Numbered from the stretch's first letter, positions 37,307-46,155 are shown. The stretch is DNA of 64,000 nt from Pedobacter fastidiosus (GCF_014306625.1 NZ_JACRYL010000006.1:22088-86087); one strand, 5' to 3'. Made by a program: numbers and translations. The notes: generated by a model from the letters alone, not told the origin.

Positions 37307-37483
37307 GGGATTTGGCTAAAACAGGAATAGTAAAGTTAAACTATAAATCGTCTATATTGAAGTTTAAAAAGGAGTTCCATACATTTCTTATTAAGCGAGA
37401 AAAAAAGTTTTAATTCTTTGCAACATTTCTTAGTTCTTGATGTCTTATACTTAGTTTGGTTTAGTAATCAAACGATCTGAAAA

Positions 37484-37518
37484 AAAGGGTGGTCATGGAT
37501 TTGACTGCCCTTTTATAC
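37484..37518 (+). terminator. orphan terminator, possible end of a small RNA
   Basis: AAAGGGTGGTCA pairs with TGACTGCCCTTT over 12 bp (two G-U) around TGGATT and is followed by TTATACTTTT. No plus-strand gene lies upstream: the PL6 gene starts at 37306 and runs the other way. A small hairpin GTTTG...CAAAC (37454-37473) sits just before. A short non-coding transcript ending here is possible, but I see no clean promoter. The rest of the gap 37307-37683 holds nothing recognisable. Confidence 0.4.
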
Positions 37519-37683
37519 TTTTAAGCCTTTTGATGAAAATAAATTAATTCGCCTTTTCAAAATAAGGTTCTTTGGAAATGGCTTATTGCTAGGTTATTGT
37601 GATTTAATTCTGTTGAAAATTTCCAAGTAATTTAAACTTTTTAAAGTATGGGCTGTTGTAAAATAAACATCAAAACCAATAAT

Positions 37684-38271
37684 ATGAAAAAGTTAATTTA
37701 CGCAATAGCGCTCACAGGAGCAGCATTTGCATTTCAGGCATGTAATAGTGGAAACAAAGATGCTAAAGAAACAGCCGATAGCATGAATAAGGCTAAAGAC
37801 ACAACAAGCAATATGGCAGCTACAGGTGGAATAGCGGTTGATGAAAAGGATGCTAAGTTTGCTACTACTGCTGCAGGTGGTGGAATGGCAGAAGTTGCTT
37901 TAGGCAAGTTGGCGTTAGAAAAAAGTACCAATGCGCAAGTAAAAGAGTTTGCAACAATGATGGTTAATGATCATGGTAAAGCCAACACAGAATTAATCGG
38001 TATTGCACAGGCCAAGAATATAACTTTACCTGATATGGTAGATGAAGATCATCAGAAAAAAATGGCAGACTTGGAAAAAAAGACAGGTAAAGATTTTGAT
38101 AAAGCTTACGTTGATGCAATGGTTGATGGACATAAATCTACTTTAAAGTTGATGCAAGATGAAGCAAAAGACGGAAAAGATGTAGAGCTTAAAGCTTTTG
38201 CTTCTAAAACGGCTCCAATTGTGCAAACCCACTTGGACATGATTAATAAAATTCATGATGGAATGAAATAA
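37684..38271 (+). CDS. DUF4142 lipoprotein
   Basis: 195 aa from the ATG at 37684; the frame is open 12 codons further up. The lipoprotein signal ends AFQAC with Cys20. The mature protein has a low-complexity linker, then a helical DUF4142 domain from about residue 55: DAKFATTAAGGGMAEVALGKLALEKS, VKEFATMMVNDHGKANTEL and DKAYVDAMVDGHKSTL. It is a ferritin-like four-helix bundle at the envelope with no established function. The family is widespread in soil bacteria. Monocistronic with a strong terminator. Confidence 0.9.
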   Translation: MKKLIYAIALTGAAFAFQACNSGNKDAKETADSMNKAKDTTSNMAATGGIAVDEKDAKFATTAAGGGMAEVALGKLALEKSTNAQVKEFATMMVNDHGKANTELIGIAQAKNITLPDMVDEDHQKKMADLEKKTGKDFDKAYVDAMVDGHKSTLKLMQDEAKDGKDVELKAFASKTAPIVQTHLDMINKIHDGMK

Positions 38272-38287
38272 TAAATTTTAATAATAG

Positions 38288-38334
38288 AAAAGCCTGATTT
38301 TTTCTTAATTTTTAAGAAAAAATCAGGCTTTTTT
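38288..38334 (+). terminator. strong rho-independent terminator after the DUF4142 gene
   Basis: AAAGCCTGATTTTTTCTTA pairs fully with its inverse copy (TAAGAAAAAATCAGGCTTT) around a short T-rich loop, about 19 bp, with a T tail. Confidence 0.92.
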
Positions 38335-38404
38335 TATGAACAAACTTAGCCCTTTAGTAAAGAGTTTGTTGTTGTTTCTCCTGTGAGAGTTATCAATGTT
38401 AAAA

Positions 38405-39829
38405 TTATACCATCGTTTTCTTCCATTTACCTTTTTTAAATAAGATAAATGCTGCTACGGCAATACCAGCCTCAGCAGTTGGAATGGCAATAAAAACCCC
38501 TGTCGGCCCCATTTCTAGATATTTAGCTAGAAAGTATGCTAATGGGATTTGGAACAGCCAAAAAGCAAAAATATTTATCTTGGTTGGCGTCCAAGTATCA
38601 CCAGCCCCATTAAATGCGCTACTGAAAACCATGGCAGCACCATAGATTACAAATCCAATACTTAGAATTTTTAAAGCACGACTAGCAATCTCAATCACTT
38701 TTGCATCAGAGGTAAAAAATGATGCGAATAAATGCCCACAAGTTAAAAATACAACGCTCACAACAGCCATAAAAATTATGATGTATTTCAGCGTTTGAAA
38801 AACTGATTTTTCAGCTCTATCAATGTGTCCGGCACCTAAATTTTGTCCAACCAAAGTCGCTGCCGCATTACTCAAGCCCCAAGCTGGAAGTAGAAAAAAC
38901 ATCATTAAGCGTAAAGCAGTTTGGTAACCGGCAGAACCTTCATCGCCTCCAGTGGTAGCCACTAATTCAGCCAAGAATACCCAGCTGCAACTTGCAATAA
39001 CAAATTGAAAGATGGCAGGCGCTGCAATTTTAATAATGGCTTTAATTTGCGCAAAATCTGGCATGAAATAACTGATAAGGATTTTTAATGCATTTTTTCC
39101 ATTAAATAAATTATAAACTTGATAAGTTACACCCAAACCGCGACCAATCGTTGTAGCAATGGCAGCACCTGTTAAACCAAATGCAGGAATAGGACCTAAG
39201 CCGTTTATAAAAATAGGGCAGAGGATGATGTTCGCAATATTTGCAATCCATAAACTTCGCATCGCGATGGCTGCATTGCCAGCGCCTCTAAAAATCCCAT
39301 TAATTAAAAATAGCAAAACGATAATGATGCTTCCACCCATCATAATACGAACGAAAGTTGTACCATGATTTGCAGTTTCTGCAGAAGCGCCCATTAAAAG
39401 CAAAATGTCTCTGGCGTAAATTAAACCTGCTATGCTGATTAGAATATTAACGGCAACAGCAATTACTATAGTTTGCATCCCTGCTTTCGATGCAGCCTCG
39501 GGGTTTTTCTCGCCAATTCTTCGAGCTACCACGGCTGTTGCGGCCATGCTTAATCCAATAGCTAGGGAATAAATAATCGTTAAAACCGATTCTGTTAAGC
39601 CTACCGTCTGAATTGCGTGGCTACTGTTTTCCAAATGACCAACGAAATATAAATCGACTAGAGCAAAAACCGATTCCATCGCCATTTCCAACATCATCGG
39701 AATGGCTAATAAAATAATTGCTCTTTTTATACTAATAGAAGTTAAATCAACTTCATGACCTTTAAGTGATTGTACAAGAACATCAAAAAAGGAAGATAGC
39801 TTCCCCTGTGTCTTTATTGACTGTGACAT
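38405..39829 (-). CDS. MATE family multidrug efflux transporter
   Basis: 474 aa from the ATG at 39829; the frame is open 38 codons further to a TTG, but that extension does not look like a MATE N-terminus. Twelve membrane segments are predicted. It has the family pattern, including IPMMLEMAMESVFALVDLYFVGHL in segment 1 and GAGDTWTPTKINIFAFWLFQIPLAY in the second half. It exports cationic drugs or metabolites in exchange for Na+ or H+. The predicted transcript has a leader of about 140 nt. Confidence 0.92.
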   Translation of the reverse strand: MSQSIKTQGKLSSFFDVLVQSLKGHEVDLTSISIKRAIILLAIPMMLEMAMESVFALVDLYFVGHLENSSHAIQTVGLTESVLTIIYSLAIGLSMAATAVVARRIGEKNPEAASKAGMQTIVIAVAVNILISIAGLIYARDILLLMGASAETANHGTTFVRIMMGGSIIIVLLFLINGIFRGAGNAAIAMRSLWIANIANIILCPIFINGLGPIPAFGLTGAAIATTIGRGLGVTYQVYNLFNGKNALKILISYFMPDFAQIKAIIKIAAPAIFQFVIASCSWVFLAELVATTGGDEGSAGYQTALRLMMFFLLPAWGLSNAAATLVGQNLGAGHIDRAEKSVFQTLKYIIIFMAVVSVVFLTCGHLFASFFTSDAKVIEIASRALKILSIGFVIYGAAMVFSSAFNGAGDTWTPTKINIFAFWLFQIPLAYFLAKYLEMGPTGVFIAIPTAEAGIAVAAFILFKKGKWKKTMV

Positions 39830-39975
39830 ATAATAAATGTAAAATGTAATGAATAAACCAATAGATACGCAGTTTAACTGCACATATCTAAAATTGAAAT
39901 GGGAAGGAATCCTTAGTTGTTTAAAACCTAAAACGGATTGCAAATACTATCATGGCTCTAGTCTTTTCGATGAGG

Positions 39976-40005
39976 CAAAGATAAATAAATTTTTGAATTG
40001 TCAAA
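39976..40005 (-). promoter_or_regulatory. promoter of the MATE transporter gene
   Basis: On the minus strand TTTG (40005-40002), 18 bases, then TATCTTTG (39983-39976) match the Bacteroidota consensus. The start would be near 39969, giving a leader of about 140 nt to the ATG at 39829. A GCAGTTTAACTGC palindrome lies in that leader. Confidence 0.55.
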
Positions 40006-40059
40006 TTTTGATGACTGATTTTTAAGGTGTTGATTGATTTGTTTCAAATGATAGCTCAT

Positions 40060-40153
40060 CGTCATTTCGAATGAAGCGAAGGGAAATGGAGAAATCTTTG
40101 GACATTGAATTAAATACTTTCAAAGATTTCTCGGCTTCGCTCGAAATAACGAC
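40060..40153. repeat. dispersed inverted repeat (GTCATTTCGA family)
   Basis: GTCATTTCGA-at-GAAGCGAAG ... GGAGAAATCTTTG is mirrored by CAAAGATTTCTC-gg-CTTCGCTCGAAATAACGAC. The arms are roughly 40 bases with a few mismatches around an A/T-rich centre. It lies between the thioesterase end and the MATE promoter, a non-coding site typical of this repeat type. Confidence 0.75.
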
Positions 40154-40162
40154 TAATCAATA

Positions 40163-40582
40163 TTATATACTGTAAGCTTTAATCATTTCTTCAGTAACTT
40201 TTGTTCCTCGGCTGGTGTTTAAATCGATTAGAACGTAATCGAATATTCCATCAGAAGCTACTTTGTTAGTTTTTTTATTGATTATTTCGAATTGAACAGA
40301 ACAACCCTTGTCATTCATGGTTAAAATCCCTGTTCTAATGAGCATTAAATCATTCATTAAAAGTGGGCGTTTAAAATTAATATCTACGTGACTTACCACC
40401 CAGCCTAAGCCTTGTTTGGTGAAATGTTCCCAAGGCATGCCATAGAACTTTTCCATTTGTTCGTAACGGGCAGCCAATACATAATCTAAGTATTTGCTGT
40501 TGTGTACGTGGTTAAACATGTCTATATCATCAGGACGGACACGTAATTCGCTTTCGAAAATGCTAAATTGATTTTTTTTCAA
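40163..40582 (-). CDS. acyl-CoA thioesterase (hotdog fold, YbgC-like)
   Basis: 139 aa. The hotdog motif is VRPDDIDMFNHVHNSKYLDYVLAARYEQM (residues 15-43), with the catalytic Asp near position 21 and the long central helix. The strand SHVDINFKRPLLMNDLMLIRTGIL is also typical. It hydrolyses acyl-CoA thioesters; the chain length is unknown. I see no ATG in frame near the start, and TTG at 40582 gives the expected N-terminus, which agrees with a promoter box only 17 bases upstream. Confidence 0.88.
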   Translation of the reverse strand: MKKNQFSIFESELRVRPDDIDMFNHVHNSKYLDYVLAARYEQMEKFYGMPWEHFTKQGLGWVVSHVDINFKRPLLMNDLMLIRTGILTMNDKGCSVQFEIINKKTNKVASDGIFDYVLIDLNTSRGTKVTEEMIKAYSI

Positions 40583-40598
40583 GGGTAAATGTTTTGTG

Positions 40599-40606
40599 CA
40601 AAAGTA
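40599..40606 (-). promoter_or_regulatory. promoter box of the thioesterase gene
   Basis: The minus strand reads TACTTTTG, a perfect TAnnTTTG. Transcription would begin near 40592, about 10 bases before the TTG start codon. Confidence 0.45.
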
Positions 40607-40619
40607 TAATAAGGTTTTG

Positions 40620-40639
40620 ATATCTTGATATAAAGATAT
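40620..40639. promoter_or_regulatory. inverted repeat between divergent promoters, candidate operator
   Basis: ATATCTT (40620-40626) and AAGATAT (40633-40639) are perfect inverted copies with a 6-base spacer. They lie between the thioesterase promoter box and the box of the nucleotidyltransferase module, so a regulator bound here could act on either. Confidence 0.45.
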
Positions 40640-40654
40640 TTCATCTATTTTCTG

Positions 40655-40662
40655 TATTTTTG
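40655..40662 (+). promoter_or_regulatory. promoter box of the nucleotidyltransferase module
   Basis: TATTTTTG is a perfect TAnnTTTG. The predicted start is near 40669, directly at the ATG at 40670, so the first mRNA would be leaderless or nearly so. No clear -33 element is seen. Confidence 0.5.
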
Positions 40663-40669
40663 ATTATAA

Positions 40670-40873
40670 ATGGGCAGACTTACATTATATGATATTTCAA
40701 TTCCACGCGAAACAATTGTTGAAGAGCGTGAAAATGTATATTTAAGCCGCACCCCCGAACAACGCTTTTTTGGCGTTTTGCAACTCAACCACATTTCAGT
40801 AACTATGAATGGCGGTAAACCATTAAAATCTCCTCAAGGAAAAGGAATTGTTATTCGTAAACCAAGCCTTTAA
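40670..40873 (+). CDS. small partner protein of the nucleotidyltransferase (antitoxin candidate)
   Basis: 67 aa. It contains VEERENVYLSRTPEQRFFGVLQLNHISVTMNGGKPLKSPQGKG. The central part, TPEQRFFGVLQL, has the look of a short helix-rich interaction region and the tail is basic. I know no family with certainty. The gap to the nucleotidyltransferase is 9 bases, so the two are one transcript. Its position as a small gene before a DNA-polymerase-beta-like nucleotidyltransferase fits a type II/IV toxin-antitoxin arrangement, which is inference only. Confidence 0.65.
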   Translation: MGRLTLYDISIPRETIVEERENVYLSRTPEQRFFGVLQLNHISVTMNGGKPLKSPQGKGIVIRKPSL

Positions 40874-40882
40874 TTTTCCGAT

Positions 40883-41359
40883 ATGTCCTTTGATAAAGAG
40901 AATCCAGAAATGCTTTTATTGTTGGAAACCTTTGAGCAATTCGATTTGCGATATCTTATTGTTGGTGGCTTTGCGGTAAATCGTTACGGCTATAATCGTA
41001 CTACAGGAGATTTGGATATCTATTTAAAGGATACCAAAGAGAACAGACAAAATTTAATTTTCGCTTTGGATAAAATGGGTTACGGCAAATACGATATGCT
41101 TTTGGATGTTCCTATAATAGCTGGGTATTGTGAAGTTTTGATGGATGATGGAATGTACGCCGATTTAATGACCGATATTCCTGGATTGGATAAGCAAAAA
41201 TTTGATGAATATTTTCAAATGGCCACTGTTGATGAAATAAATGGCATCAAAGCTAGATTTCTACACTACAATCATCTTCTTGATAATAAACGTGCAACGA
41301 ATAGACCTAAAGACCAATTAGACGTTCTGGAATTAGAGCGGATTAACAAGAAAAACTAA
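40883..41359 (+). CDS. nucleotidyltransferase-fold protein (AbiEii/DUF6036-like, possible toxin)
   Basis: 158 aa. YLIVGGFAVNRYGYNRTTGDLDIYL carries the nucleotidyltransferase signature: Gly28-Gly29 and Asp43-x-Asp45. A third acidic residue is likely in the strand YADLMTDIPG near 95-104. The C-terminus has KARFLHYNHLLDNKRATNRPKDQLDVLELE, matching the usual ending of such proteins. Members modify RNA, proteins or antibiotics with a nucleotide, and several are toxins of phage-defence modules. The role here is not determined. Confidence 0.78.
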   Translation: MSFDKENPEMLLLLETFEQFDLRYLIVGGFAVNRYGYNRTTGDLDIYLKDTKENRQNLIFALDKMGYGKYDMLLDVPIIAGYCEVLMDDGMYADLMTDIPGLDKQKFDEYFQMATVDEINGIKARFLHYNHLLDNKRATNRPKDQLDVLELERINKKN

Positions 41360-41470
41360 GTTTTTTTTATAAAATCATTTTTGTTCATAACCCATAATAA
41401 GCCACTCATCTCAGCTGTTAAATGTTGTTAAAGTTTTGCTTATGAACACTTTAATGCATTTCTTAGTAAG

Positions 41471-42295
41471 ATGAAGAAAAACCTCTCAATTATTTTATTA
41501 ACCAGTGCTTTTATTTTAATTACTTCTTCTTCCTTTGGTCAATTGATAATATCGGGAAAAATTAAGAATAAACAAAGTGAAACAATTCCATATGCAAATA
41601 TTGGGATAAAGAGGGGTAAAGTTGGCACAGTAAGTATGGATGATGGAAAATTCAATATTTCAATTCCAGATTCGCTAATAAATGATTCTCTTACTTTTTC
41701 CAGCATTGGATTTAAAGATAAAAGCTATCTCATTAGTTCCCTTAAGAATAAAACTAATCTCGATATTGTTCTTGACGAAAAGATCATATCACTTTCTGAA
41801 GTTAAAATAATCAATAAAAAGTTAAAGCAATATAAGCTTGGAATAACTGGCAGAACACCGATGCTATCTATTCCAACTAAAAGTTATCAGAAAACTGATA
41901 TAATGGAACAGGCAAGATTAATACATCTTAAAAAACCTGCTAGATTACTTAATGCTAACATATATATTATCTCAGAATCTTTAAAGGAGGTTAGTATTCG
42001 CCTAAATTTTTATGCTTTGGAAAATGGCTTACCTGAAAAAAGATTGATTGAAAAAAGTATTATTAGAAATGCTACAATCAAAAAAGGTTGGTTTAGTATA
42101 GACTTAAAAGATGAGGCTATTTATCTTGATGATGATTTTGTAGTTGCTTTTGAGTATTTGCCCAGTACACAAAATTCAATTTTATTCGGTGCAAAGTTAG
42201 GTGCATCAGATAGTTTTCTAAGAAGTAGCAGTCAAGGTATTTGGAGAAAAAACGTACTTGGTGGTTGTAGCATTTACGTTACTACTGAAATGTAA
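41471..42295 (+). CDS. exported protein with carboxypeptidase-regulatory-like domain
   Basis: 274 aa. Signal peptide residues 1-23 (ending SFGQ), then a CarboxypepD_reg-like beta sandwich (LIISGKIKNKQSETIPYANIGIKRGKVGTVSMDDGKFNISIPD, about 24-68) followed by ITLSSIGFKDK-like strands. The remaining 150 residues form an unclassified beta-rich domain. Such domains usually precede TonB receptors, but this protein has no barrel. The envelope location follows from the signal; the function is unknown. Monocistronic. Confidence 0.75.
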   Translation: MKKNLSIILLTSAFILITSSSFGQLIISGKIKNKQSETIPYANIGIKRGKVGTVSMDDGKFNISIPDSLINDSLTFSSIGFKDKSYLISSLKNKTNLDIVLDEKIISLSEVKIINKKLKQYKLGITGRTPMLSIPTKSYQKTDIMEQARLIHLKKPARLLNANIYIISESLKEVSIRLNFYALENGLPEKRLIEKSIIRNATIKKGWFSIDLKDEAIYLDDDFVVAFEYLPSTQNSILFGAKLGASDSFLRSSSQGIWRKNVLGGCSIYVTTEM

Positions 42296-42365
42296 TTTTA
42301 GATTTATTCTAGGCTAATTTATAAACCAGAGCTTCTTGCACTATCGAAGTTTTTTAAACCCGAAT

Positions 42366-42475
42366 TAACGAAAATACTTTTTGCATCACTACTCGAATGA
42401 GATTGCTTTGTCGTTCCTCCTCGCAAAGACGACAAAGGAAGAACGGTAAGCAAAAAGATTGCAGCAAGGGCGGGG
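42366..42475. repeat. decayed dispersed repeat with an inserted half element
   Basis: AAAATACTTTTTGCATCAC ... AAAAAGATTGCAGCAAGGG is shared in outline with 48887-48995. Between these flanks lies GAGATTGCTTTGTCGTTCC plus CTCGCAAAGACGAC, a one-armed relative of the CGTCATTGCGAGG family. The gap 42296-42654 contains this, the rpsO promoter and no ORF of note. Confidence 0.5.
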
Positions 42476-42557
42476 TGTGGTAACCGATTAAAACCGAACC
42501 TTGCTTTCCAAACCCTTAAATCACTTAAAATGGATATTTATCTATCATATAATTACA

Positions 42558-42589
42558 CTTGCTTATAATTAAAAATAGCTTTATCTTTG
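42558..42589 (+). promoter_or_regulatory. rpsO promoter
   Basis: CTTG at 42558-42561, 20 bases, then TATCTTTG (42582-42589), a perfect TAnnTTTG. Transcription would begin near 42596, about 60 bases before the rpsO ATG, leaving room for ribosomal-protein autoregulation. Confidence 0.65.
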
Positions 42590-42654
42590 CGCCATCCAAA
42601 GGAATCCCCTTAGGACAATTAATTAATTTTTTATTGCTTTAATATTATTCAAGA

Positions 42655-42939
42655 ATGTATTTAAGTCCAGAGAAGAAAGCCGTAATCTTTAAACAACACG
42701 GAGAAGTAGAAACCAACACGGGTTCTGCAGAAGGTCAAGTAGCGTTATTTACATACCGTATTGCGCACTTAACAGAACACTTAAAGAAAAATCGTAAAGA
42801 TTTCTCTACACAGTTATCACTTCAAAAATTGGTAGGTAAACGCCGCGGTATTTTGGCTTACCTATACAAAAAAGATATTGAGCGCTATCGTGCTATCATC
42901 AAAGCTTTATCGCTTCGTGATATCATTAAACAAAAATAA
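42655..42939 (+). CDS. rpsO: 30S ribosomal protein S15
   Basis: 94 aa, a little longer than the usual 89. It has the S15 helices, with TGSAEGQVALFTYRIAHLTEHLKKNRKDFSTQLSLQKLVGKRRGILAYLYKKDIERYRAIIKALSLR covering almost the whole family signature. It binds 16S rRNA early in small-subunit assembly and contacts the 23S rRNA bridge. pnp follows, the classical rpsO-pnp order, but a terminator lies between them. Confidence 0.97.
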   Translation: MYLSPEKKAVIFKQHGEVETNTGSAEGQVALFTYRIAHLTEHLKKNRKDFSTQLSLQKLVGKRRGILAYLYKKDIERYRAIIKALSLRDIIKQK

Positions 42940-42958
42940 GCGTAATTTTATCAACAAG

Positions 42959-42986
42959 AGCCATTCTTTAGGGAATGGCTTTTTAA
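42959..42986 (+). terminator. rho-independent terminator between rpsO and pnp
   Basis: AGCCATTC-TTTAGG-GAATGGCT is an 8-bp perfect stem followed by TTTTTAATTTT. Confidence 0.85.
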
Positions 42987-43112
42987 TTTTCATTAGCTTT
43001 ACAACAAGTTATTGAAAATGACTTAAGCCTAACAGCTTAATTAATTTGCAAAAACAAAACATATATAAACAAGGTGTGTAGAAAGAGGAAAACACACCAT
43101 AATTCTATTTAA

Positions 43113-45248
43113 ATGAATGTAATAAAAAAATCGTTCGACTTGGGCGATGGCAGAATTGTAGAAATCGAAACTGGTAAATTGGCTAAACAAGCCGATGGTT
43201 CGGTTGTAGTAAAAATGGGCGATACCATGTTGTTAGCAACTGTTGTATCTACTGTTGGTGCTAAACCAGGTACTGATTTTTTACCTTTATCGGTAGATTA
43301 TCAAGAAAAATACGCTTCTACAGGACGTATTCCAGGTGGATTTTTACGTCGCGAGGCAAGATTATCAGATTATGAAGTTTTAATTTCTCGTTTGGTTGAT
43401 AGAGCTTTACGCCCAATGTTCCCAAGTGATTATCACTCTGATACGCAGGTGATGATTTCTTTAATCTCTGCTGATAAAGATATTATGCCAGATTGTTTGG
43501 CAGGTTTAGCGGCATCAGCAGCATTATCAGTTTCTGATATTCCTTTCAACGGCCCAATTTCTGAAGTACGTGTGGCTAAAATTGATGGTAAATTGGTAAT
43601 CAATCCATTAGCTAGCCAGTTAGAGCGTGCAACTTTAGAGTTTATGGTTGCTGGTTCGGCTAACGATATCGGTATGGTTGAAGGTGAGTGCGATGAAATT
43701 CAAGAAGATGAAATGGTTGAGGCTTTAAAATTTGCACATGCTGCAATTAAAGTTCAATGTGCTATTCAAGTTGAATTAACAGAGGCTACTGGCAAAACTG
43801 TAAAACGTGAATATAACCACGAAGACCATGATGCTGATTTAAAAGCTAAAGTTTACGCTGATACTTACGATAAAGTTTATGCTGTAGCGAAAGCAGGTGG
43901 TAATAAAGATGTTCGTAAAGATGGTTTTACAGCTATTATTAATGAGTTTTTCGAGGCAATGCCAGAAGATACTGCAGATTTAACTAAAGCAATGGCTAAA
44001 CATTATTACCATGATGTTCAGTACGATGCAATTAGAAATTTGTTGTTAGATGAAGGTATTCGTTTAGATGGTCGTAAGACTACAGAAATTCGTCCTATCT
44101 GGAGTGAAGTTGGGTATTTACCTGCTGCTCACGGTTCGGCTGTATTTACACGTGGCGAAACTCAATCATTAACATCAGTTACTTTAGGTAGCAAAGATGA
44201 TGAGCAAATGATTGATGGTGCTTTCTTTAATGGATACAATAAATTCTTATTGCACTATAATTTCCCTGGTTTCTCAACTGGAGAGGTTAGACCAAACAGA
44301 GGTGCTGGTCGTCGTGAAATTGGTCACGGTGCTTTAGCGCAACGTTCGTTGAAAAAAGTATTGCCACAAGGTGAGGCAAATCCTTATACAATCCGTATCG
44401 TTTCTGATATTTTAGAATCTAACGGTTCATCATCAATGGCAACTGTTTGTGCTGGTACATTAGCGCTAATGGATGCAGGTATTAAAATCAAATCACCAGT
44501 TTCTGGTATCGCAATGGGTTTAATTACCGATGAGAAAACTGGTAAATATGCAATCCTTTCTGATATTTTAGGTGATGAAGATCATTTAGGTGACATGGAC
44601 TTTAAAGTAACAGGTACTAAACACGGTATTGTTGCTTGTCAAATGGACTTAAAAATCAATGGTTTATCATACGAAGTTTTAACAAAAGCTTTGTTGCAAG
44701 CTAAAGAAGGTCGTCTACACATTTTAGGTGAAATGGCGAAAACGATTGCTCAGCCTAATGAAGACATGAAGCCACATGCTCCACGTATTGTTTCTATCAC
44801 TATTGAGAAAGAATTCATTGGTGCAATTATCGGCCCTGGAGGTAAAATTATTCAAGAAATGCAACGCGAAACTGGTGCATCAATATCTATCGAAGAAGTT
44901 GATGGAAAAGGTATCGTAGAAGTTTTTGCTGATAATAAAGCCGCTATTGATGCAGCGGTTACCCGTATCCGTAACATTGTAGCTAAACCAGAAATTGGTG
45001 AAGTTTACCAAGGTAAAGTAAAATCAATTATGCCGTTTGGTGCATTTGTTGAGGTTATGCCAGGTAAAGATGGTTTATTGCACATCTCTGAAATTTCATG
45101 GGAACGTTTAGAGACTATGGACGGAGTATTGAAAGAAGGTGATAAAATCGAGGTTAAATTATTAGACATTGATAAACAAGGTAAAATGAAACTTTCTCGT
45201 AAAGTTTTATTACCAAGACCAGAAAAACCAGCTGCACCACAGGCTTAG
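43113..45248 (+). CDS. pnp: polynucleotide phosphorylase
   Basis: 711 aa, normal length. Two RNase PH-like domains (about 5-140 and 310-540) are separated by the all-helical domain. The second has [37 protein letters not shown] with the phosphate- and metal-binding residues, and [22 protein letters not shown] domain ([26 protein letters not shown]) and an S1 domain ([38 protein letters not shown]) end the protein. It degrades RNA 3'-5' with phosphate and adds tails. Terminator and repeats follow. Confidence 0.98.
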   Translation: MNVIKKSFDLGDGRIVEIETGKLAKQADGSVVVKMGDTMLLATVVSTVGAKPGTDFLPLSVDYQEKYASTGRIPGGFLRREARLSDYEVLISRLVDRALRPMFPSDYHSDTQVMISLISADKDIMPDCLAGLAASAALSVSDIPFNGPISEVRVAKIDGKLVINPLASQLERATLEFMVAGSANDIGMVEGECDEIQEDEMVEALKFAHAAIKVQCAIQVELTEATGKTVKREYNHEDHDADLKAKVYADTYDKVYAVAKAGGNKDVRKDGFTAIINEFFEAMPEDTADLTKAMAKHYYHDVQYDAIRNLLLDEGIRLDGRKTTEIRPIWSEVGYLPAAHGSAVFTRGETQSLTSVTLGSKDDEQMIDGAFFNGYNKFLLHYNFPGFSTGEVRPNRGAGRREIGHGALAQRSLKKVLPQGEANPYTIRIVSDILESNGSSSMATVCAGTLALMDAGIKIKSPVSGIAMGLITDEKTGKYAILSDILGDEDHLGDMDFKVTGTKHGIVACQMDLKINGLSYEVLTKALLQAKEGRLHILGEMAKTIAQPNEDMKPHAPRIVSITIEKEFIGAIIGPGGKIIQEMQRETGASISIEEVDGKGIVEVFADNKAAIDAAVTRIRNIVAKPEIGEVYQGKVKSIMPFGAFVEVMPGKDGLLHISEISWERLETMDGVLKEGDKIEVKLLDIDKQGKMKLSRKVLLPRPEKPAAPQA

Positions 45249-45257
45249 TTAAAATAG

Positions 45258-45285
45258 ATTGTCATCCTGAGCTTGTCGAAGGATA
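45258..45285. repeat. partial dispersed repeat (GTCATCCTGAGCTTGTCGAAGG)
   Basis: A lone copy of the interior motif seen in the MITE-like elements at 18161 and 27055 lies just after pnp. No terminal repeats are preserved. Confidence 0.5.
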
Positions 45286-45293
45286 AATAATAC

Positions 45294-45328
45294 AAACCCT
45301 TTCAGTCTATGCTGAAAGGGTTTTTTGT
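45294..45328 (+). terminator. rho-independent terminator of pnp
   Basis: AAACCCTTTCAG (45294-45305) pairs perfectly with CTGAAAGGGTTT (45312-45323), loop TCTATG, tail of T. Confidence 0.9.
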
Positions 45329-45393
45329 TCTGCCTTAGTTTTCTTTAAAATGATTTTGTAACTTGCATTATTGCTGAAATTGTATAACCAATT

Positions 45394-45471
45394 CGTCATT
45401 GCTAGGAACGAAGCAATCTCTTTTACTTATTACTACTGCATTAAGAATGCTTCGTTCCTCGTAATAACGAC
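45394..45471. repeat. dispersed inverted repeat (CGTCATTGC...GAAGCAATCT family)
   Basis: CGTCATTGCTAGGAACGAAGCAATCT is mirrored, with a few mismatches, by AGAATGCTTCGTTCCTCGTAATAACG. It belongs to the same family as the copy at 52117-52198. It lies just before rpe. Confidence 0.7.
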
Positions 45472-45483
45472 AAAATAAATTAA

Positions 45484-46155
45484 ATGAAATACATCATTGC
45501 CCCATCCATACTTTCTGCCGATTTTGGCAACTTACAACGCGATATCGAAATGATCAATCAAAGTGAGGCCGATTGGTTTCATGTTGATGTGATGGATGGT
45601 GTTTTTGTACCTAATATTTCTTTTGGTTTCCCTGTGATGGCCGCTGTTAAAAAGCATGCAACCAAGCCTTTGGATGTTCATTTAATGATTGTGGAACCCG
45701 ATAAATTTATTGCTGAATTTGCTAAAGCAGGTGCAGATAGAATTACGGTTCATTATGAGGCTTGTACGCATTTACACAGAATGATTCAATTAATTAAAGC
45801 GTCTGGTTGTAAAGCAGGCGTGGCGCTAAATCCCCACACACCAGTTACTTTATTGCAAGATGTTATCGAAGATTTGGATTTAGTGCTCATAATGTCGGTT
45901 AATCCAGGCTTCGGAGGACAGCAATTCATTCATAATACTTACAAGAAAATCCAAGATTTAAAACGCTTAATTCAAGGTGTGAATGAAGATTTAATTATTG
46001 AGGTTGATGGTGGAGTAGGACTGCAAAATATCGCTACATTAGTATCTGCTGGGGCAAATGCTTTTGTTGCGGGAAATGCAATTTTTGCAACAGAGAACCC
46101 AACGGAAACCATTTCTAAAATGAAAAGCCTAGCTAGTAATAGTTTAACTGTTTAA
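45484..46155 (+). CDS. rpe: ribulose-phosphate 3-epimerase
   Basis: 223 aa TIM barrel. The family motifs are IAPSILSADFGNL (5-17), HVDVMDGVFVPNISFG with metal-binding His and Asp, LDVHLMI, MSVNPGFGGQQFI and IEVDGGVG. It interconverts ribulose-5-phosphate and xylulose-5-phosphate in the pentose phosphate pathway. The start ATG is followed at once by the first barrel strand, as expected. It is probably transcribed alone; the TonB receptor starts 71 bases later. Confidence 0.97.
   Translation: MKYIIAPSILSADFGNLQRDIEMINQSEADWFHVDVMDGVFVPNISFGFPVMAAVKKHATKPLDVHLMIVEPDKFIAEFAKAGADRITVHYEACTHLHRMIQLIKASGCKAGVALNPHTPVTLLQDVIEDLDLVLIMSVNPGFGGQQFIHNTYKKIQDLKRLIQGVNEDLIIEVDGGVGLQNIATLVSAGANAFVAGNAIFATENPTETISKMKSLASNSLTV

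Noticed and set aside
37648..37683. Cys-containing N-terminal extension (MGCCKIN) of the DUF4142 gene, considered as a second Cys leader
   Set aside because: It is in frame with the lipoprotein without a stop, and the lipoprotein signal begins at the ATG at 37684.
38405..39943. 512-aa MATE protein starting at TTG
   Set aside because: The extension would cover most of the leader behind the predicted promoter, and MATE proteins start close to the ATG at 39829.
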